A DNA stretch of 64,000 nt. Origin: Apus apus (taxonomy: Eukaryota; Chordata; Aves; Apodiformes; Apodidae). Numbering within the stretch: the first letter of the stretch is position 1; the number at the start of each line of letters is the position of its first letter. Position numbers and translations under genes: made by a program. The stretch covers positions 2,165,990-2,229,989 of the forward strand of contig NC_067286.1 in the NCBI RefSeq assembly GCF_020740795.1. The letters run 5' to 3'. The notes under the pieces were generated by a model. The model was given only the letters and a program-made list of their open reading frames with translations. It was not told the DNA's origin and searched no databases. Of the stretch, positions 62,501-64,000 are shown piece by piece.

Positions 62501-63834
62501 TCATATTTTTGAATTATGCTTCAGTTTCACTTGTCAGGCCTTCCTCTGATGTGTTGAGTTGCTCTGGGTGGTTGTGCCTCTTGTGCTGCTTCCCAGAATA
62601 ACCACTTCAAGAAGGTATTTACCCCTTACAAAGATGGAGTGGGTCCTGTAGTGAGCACTACATGTTACAGAGTAGCTGTCACTTTGAAACACACAGCAAA
62701 AACTCTCCTGAATCTTTTGGTGGGGTTTATTTTCAGTTGGTTGATCAAGATTGATGATGGCCCTCTAGGAAAAAGGCAAATTTCAATATGCCCCTGGGGA
62801 ACCACTGCAGTCTTGGAAGTAAGGAATATTTGGTGATTCTTACTTACCTTCTACTGCCATTTTAACTGGTAAGTGCATATGATTAATTAATTCCTAACAT
62901 AGGAGTTCTTCAGCCATAAAATGTTGACTATAAAAGGAGGGTTTTAATGATATGAAGGTGTCATGAAAAAAAACCTACCAAACCAACCAACCAAATTGCT
63001 TGATTAATACTTGCAGTATCAAGACAAAGAAAAAAAAAATAGGCAGAACATTTTAAATGTGAGAAACCAAATGAAGAATGGTGAGAAGTTCCTTTTCGTG
63101 CTCCATCAAGCAACAATATGGCCCAATAAGCTTTGAGAAAAGGTCTCTAGCACATCACTTTGCCAACTCAAACAGGACTGTAGCTCTTCTTGACCTTGGA
63201 AAAGGTCTTTCTGCTTAATTAGTTTACTGTCAGCTCCTTTATAAACAGAAGATGCAGATTTTTGTTAATTGTATTAGTATCTGAGTCATATTTTAATTTT
63301 ATGGGCTGTAAAAACCCTTTCCTGAAGTTCTCTGTGTTGTTTTGCTGAGATAAATAAGCCTGGTTTGAGAAGCATAAAATACTGAGCATTTTAAGGAATG
63401 CATTTTGAACACCTCTAGGAACTGTTGAGCATCAATGGTTGAAAACACATTCATTCTTTAATGTCTCAAATTGTTAATTTGCTTTTATTGGTAATTGGAG
63501 CTGGCAAGTGATTTCCCACAGTTAAGCAGATCAGCAGGTGTATTATTGAATCCATGGAATTAAAATGTATCTGTGAGAAAAATACTTTTTTCTGCTAGTT
63601 GATGAATAATATTTTACCTCATATATTGTTAGATTATTTGGGGCAATCGTGGTAGGGGATGTTAGATCAGGTGGTTACCAATAAATTCACTTTTTAGTTC
63701 CTTGCATATTTTGGGGGTATGACTCCATCAGTAACAGGTACAGTATTTCACATGAAGTTTTAACTTAAAAAAATATATTCTGTCTGTATTTTGGATGATA
63801 TCCTGCACTAATGTTAGAATAATATACTTTGCAG
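59520..63834 (+). other. Golgin to actin-like intergenic DNA and/or 5' part of the actin-like gene
   Basis: 4.3 kb of mostly AT-rich sequence. No CR1 fragment and no CpG island were seen. I searched by eye for an exon coding actin residues 1-41 and found no convincing one. A TATA-like box stands at 62929-62937. Confidence 0.45.
62914..62937 (+). promoter_or_regulatory. TATA box with adjacent CArG-like box (candidate promoter)
   Basis: TATAAAAGG at 62929-62937 is a perfect TATA match. CCATAAAATG at 62914-62923 matches the SRF box CC(A/T)6GG at 9 of 10 positions. Muscle-type actin genes use TATA and CArG boxes, but the spacing here is unusually close, so this may be chance. Confidence 0.2.
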
Positions 63835-63966
63835 GGTGTTGTGGTTGGAATGGGGCAAAAAGGCAGTGATGTCACAGGGGATGAAGCCCAAAGTAAAAGA
63901 GGGATCCTGACACTGAAGCATCCCATGGAGCCTGGAATCATCACTAACTGGGATGACGTGGAAAAG
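63835..63966 (+). CDS. Actin-like exon, codons 42-84 (partial gene)
   Basis: Forty-four in-frame codons between ttgcag and AAG|GTGGAT. They start GVVVGMGQK and include [16 protein letters not shown] and [11 protein letters not shown], unmistakably actin subdomain 2. The exon spans exactly the interval between actin introns 41/42 and 84/85; the second is typical of smooth-muscle actins. Compared with vertebrate actins it has M44V, D51G, Y53D, one extra residue (Thr) after V54, Y69H, I71M, H73P and M82V. His73 is almost invariant and methylated in normal actins. The donor is weak, and no exon for residues 1-41 was found upstream. It is either a divergent actin paralogue or an unprocessed pseudogene; the rest lies beyond the window. 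Confidence 0.8.
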
Positions 63967-64000
63967 GTGGATGTTTATTTTTTATGTAATTTTATTGAGG

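Noticed and set aside
62741-62819. Segment with acceptor-like and donor-like ends and a DDGP word
   Set aside because: The translation does not align with actin beyond two residues, and the frame is interrupted in the alternatives.
63460-63537. Another stretch with faint similarity to the actin codon 12-41 exon, ending CAG|GTG
   Set aside because: In-frame TAA and about half-identity only with gaps. I could not distinguish it from noise, though a decayed exon cannot be excluded.
1-64000. tRNA, rRNA, CRISPR, operon or prokaryotic mobile elements
   Set aside because: None seen. The window is a vertebrate nuclear sequence with introns and CR1 LINEs.

Overview
The window looks like a piece of a bird genome. 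It carries five to six fragments of CR1 LINEs (the dominant avian retrotransposon), two very GC-rich promoter islands with long G/C runs, short introns, and the gene order FBXO3 then CD59 on one strand, which is also the order on human 11p13. No bacterial, viral or CRISPR-type content was seen. All protein genes recognised lie on the + strand.

Layout. 1-365: end of the FBXO3 gene (intron tail and last coding exon). 366-4340: FBXO3 3' UTR and intergenic DNA, ending in two CR1 3' ends that face each other. 4340-5420: CpG island, probably the CD59 promoter and noncoding first exon. 7281-11190: CD59 coding exons and 3' UTR. 11250-16100: mostly non-genic, with a CR1 tail, one unexplained minus-strand ORF and a pyrimidine-rich block. 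16105-17000: second CpG island, with a G-run tract and a 15-bp minisatellite; this is the likely promoter of the next gene. 20182-58999: a giantin (GOLGB1) family golgin. I traced it through 28 or 29 coding exons whose phases all match, giving about 4,765-4,781 residues. One exon alone is 10.6 kb. 59000-63834: 3' UTR and intergenic DNA. 63835-63966: one exon of an actin-like gene, cut off by the window end.

The genes do not form a pathway. FBXO3 is a ubiquitin-ligase substrate adaptor. CD59 is a GPI-anchored complement inhibitor. The golgin is a tail-anchored Golgi tether. The actin exon is cytoskeletal. The most interesting points are (a) a giantin paralogue in the FBXO3/CD59 neighbourhood, where human GOLGB1 does not lie, with a different N-terminus and about 1,500 extra residues; and (b) a divergent actin exon with the smooth-muscle-type 41/42 and 84/85 intron positions, an inserted residue in the DNase-I loop and loss of His73. 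Family assignments come from motif recognition by eye; no database search was run.
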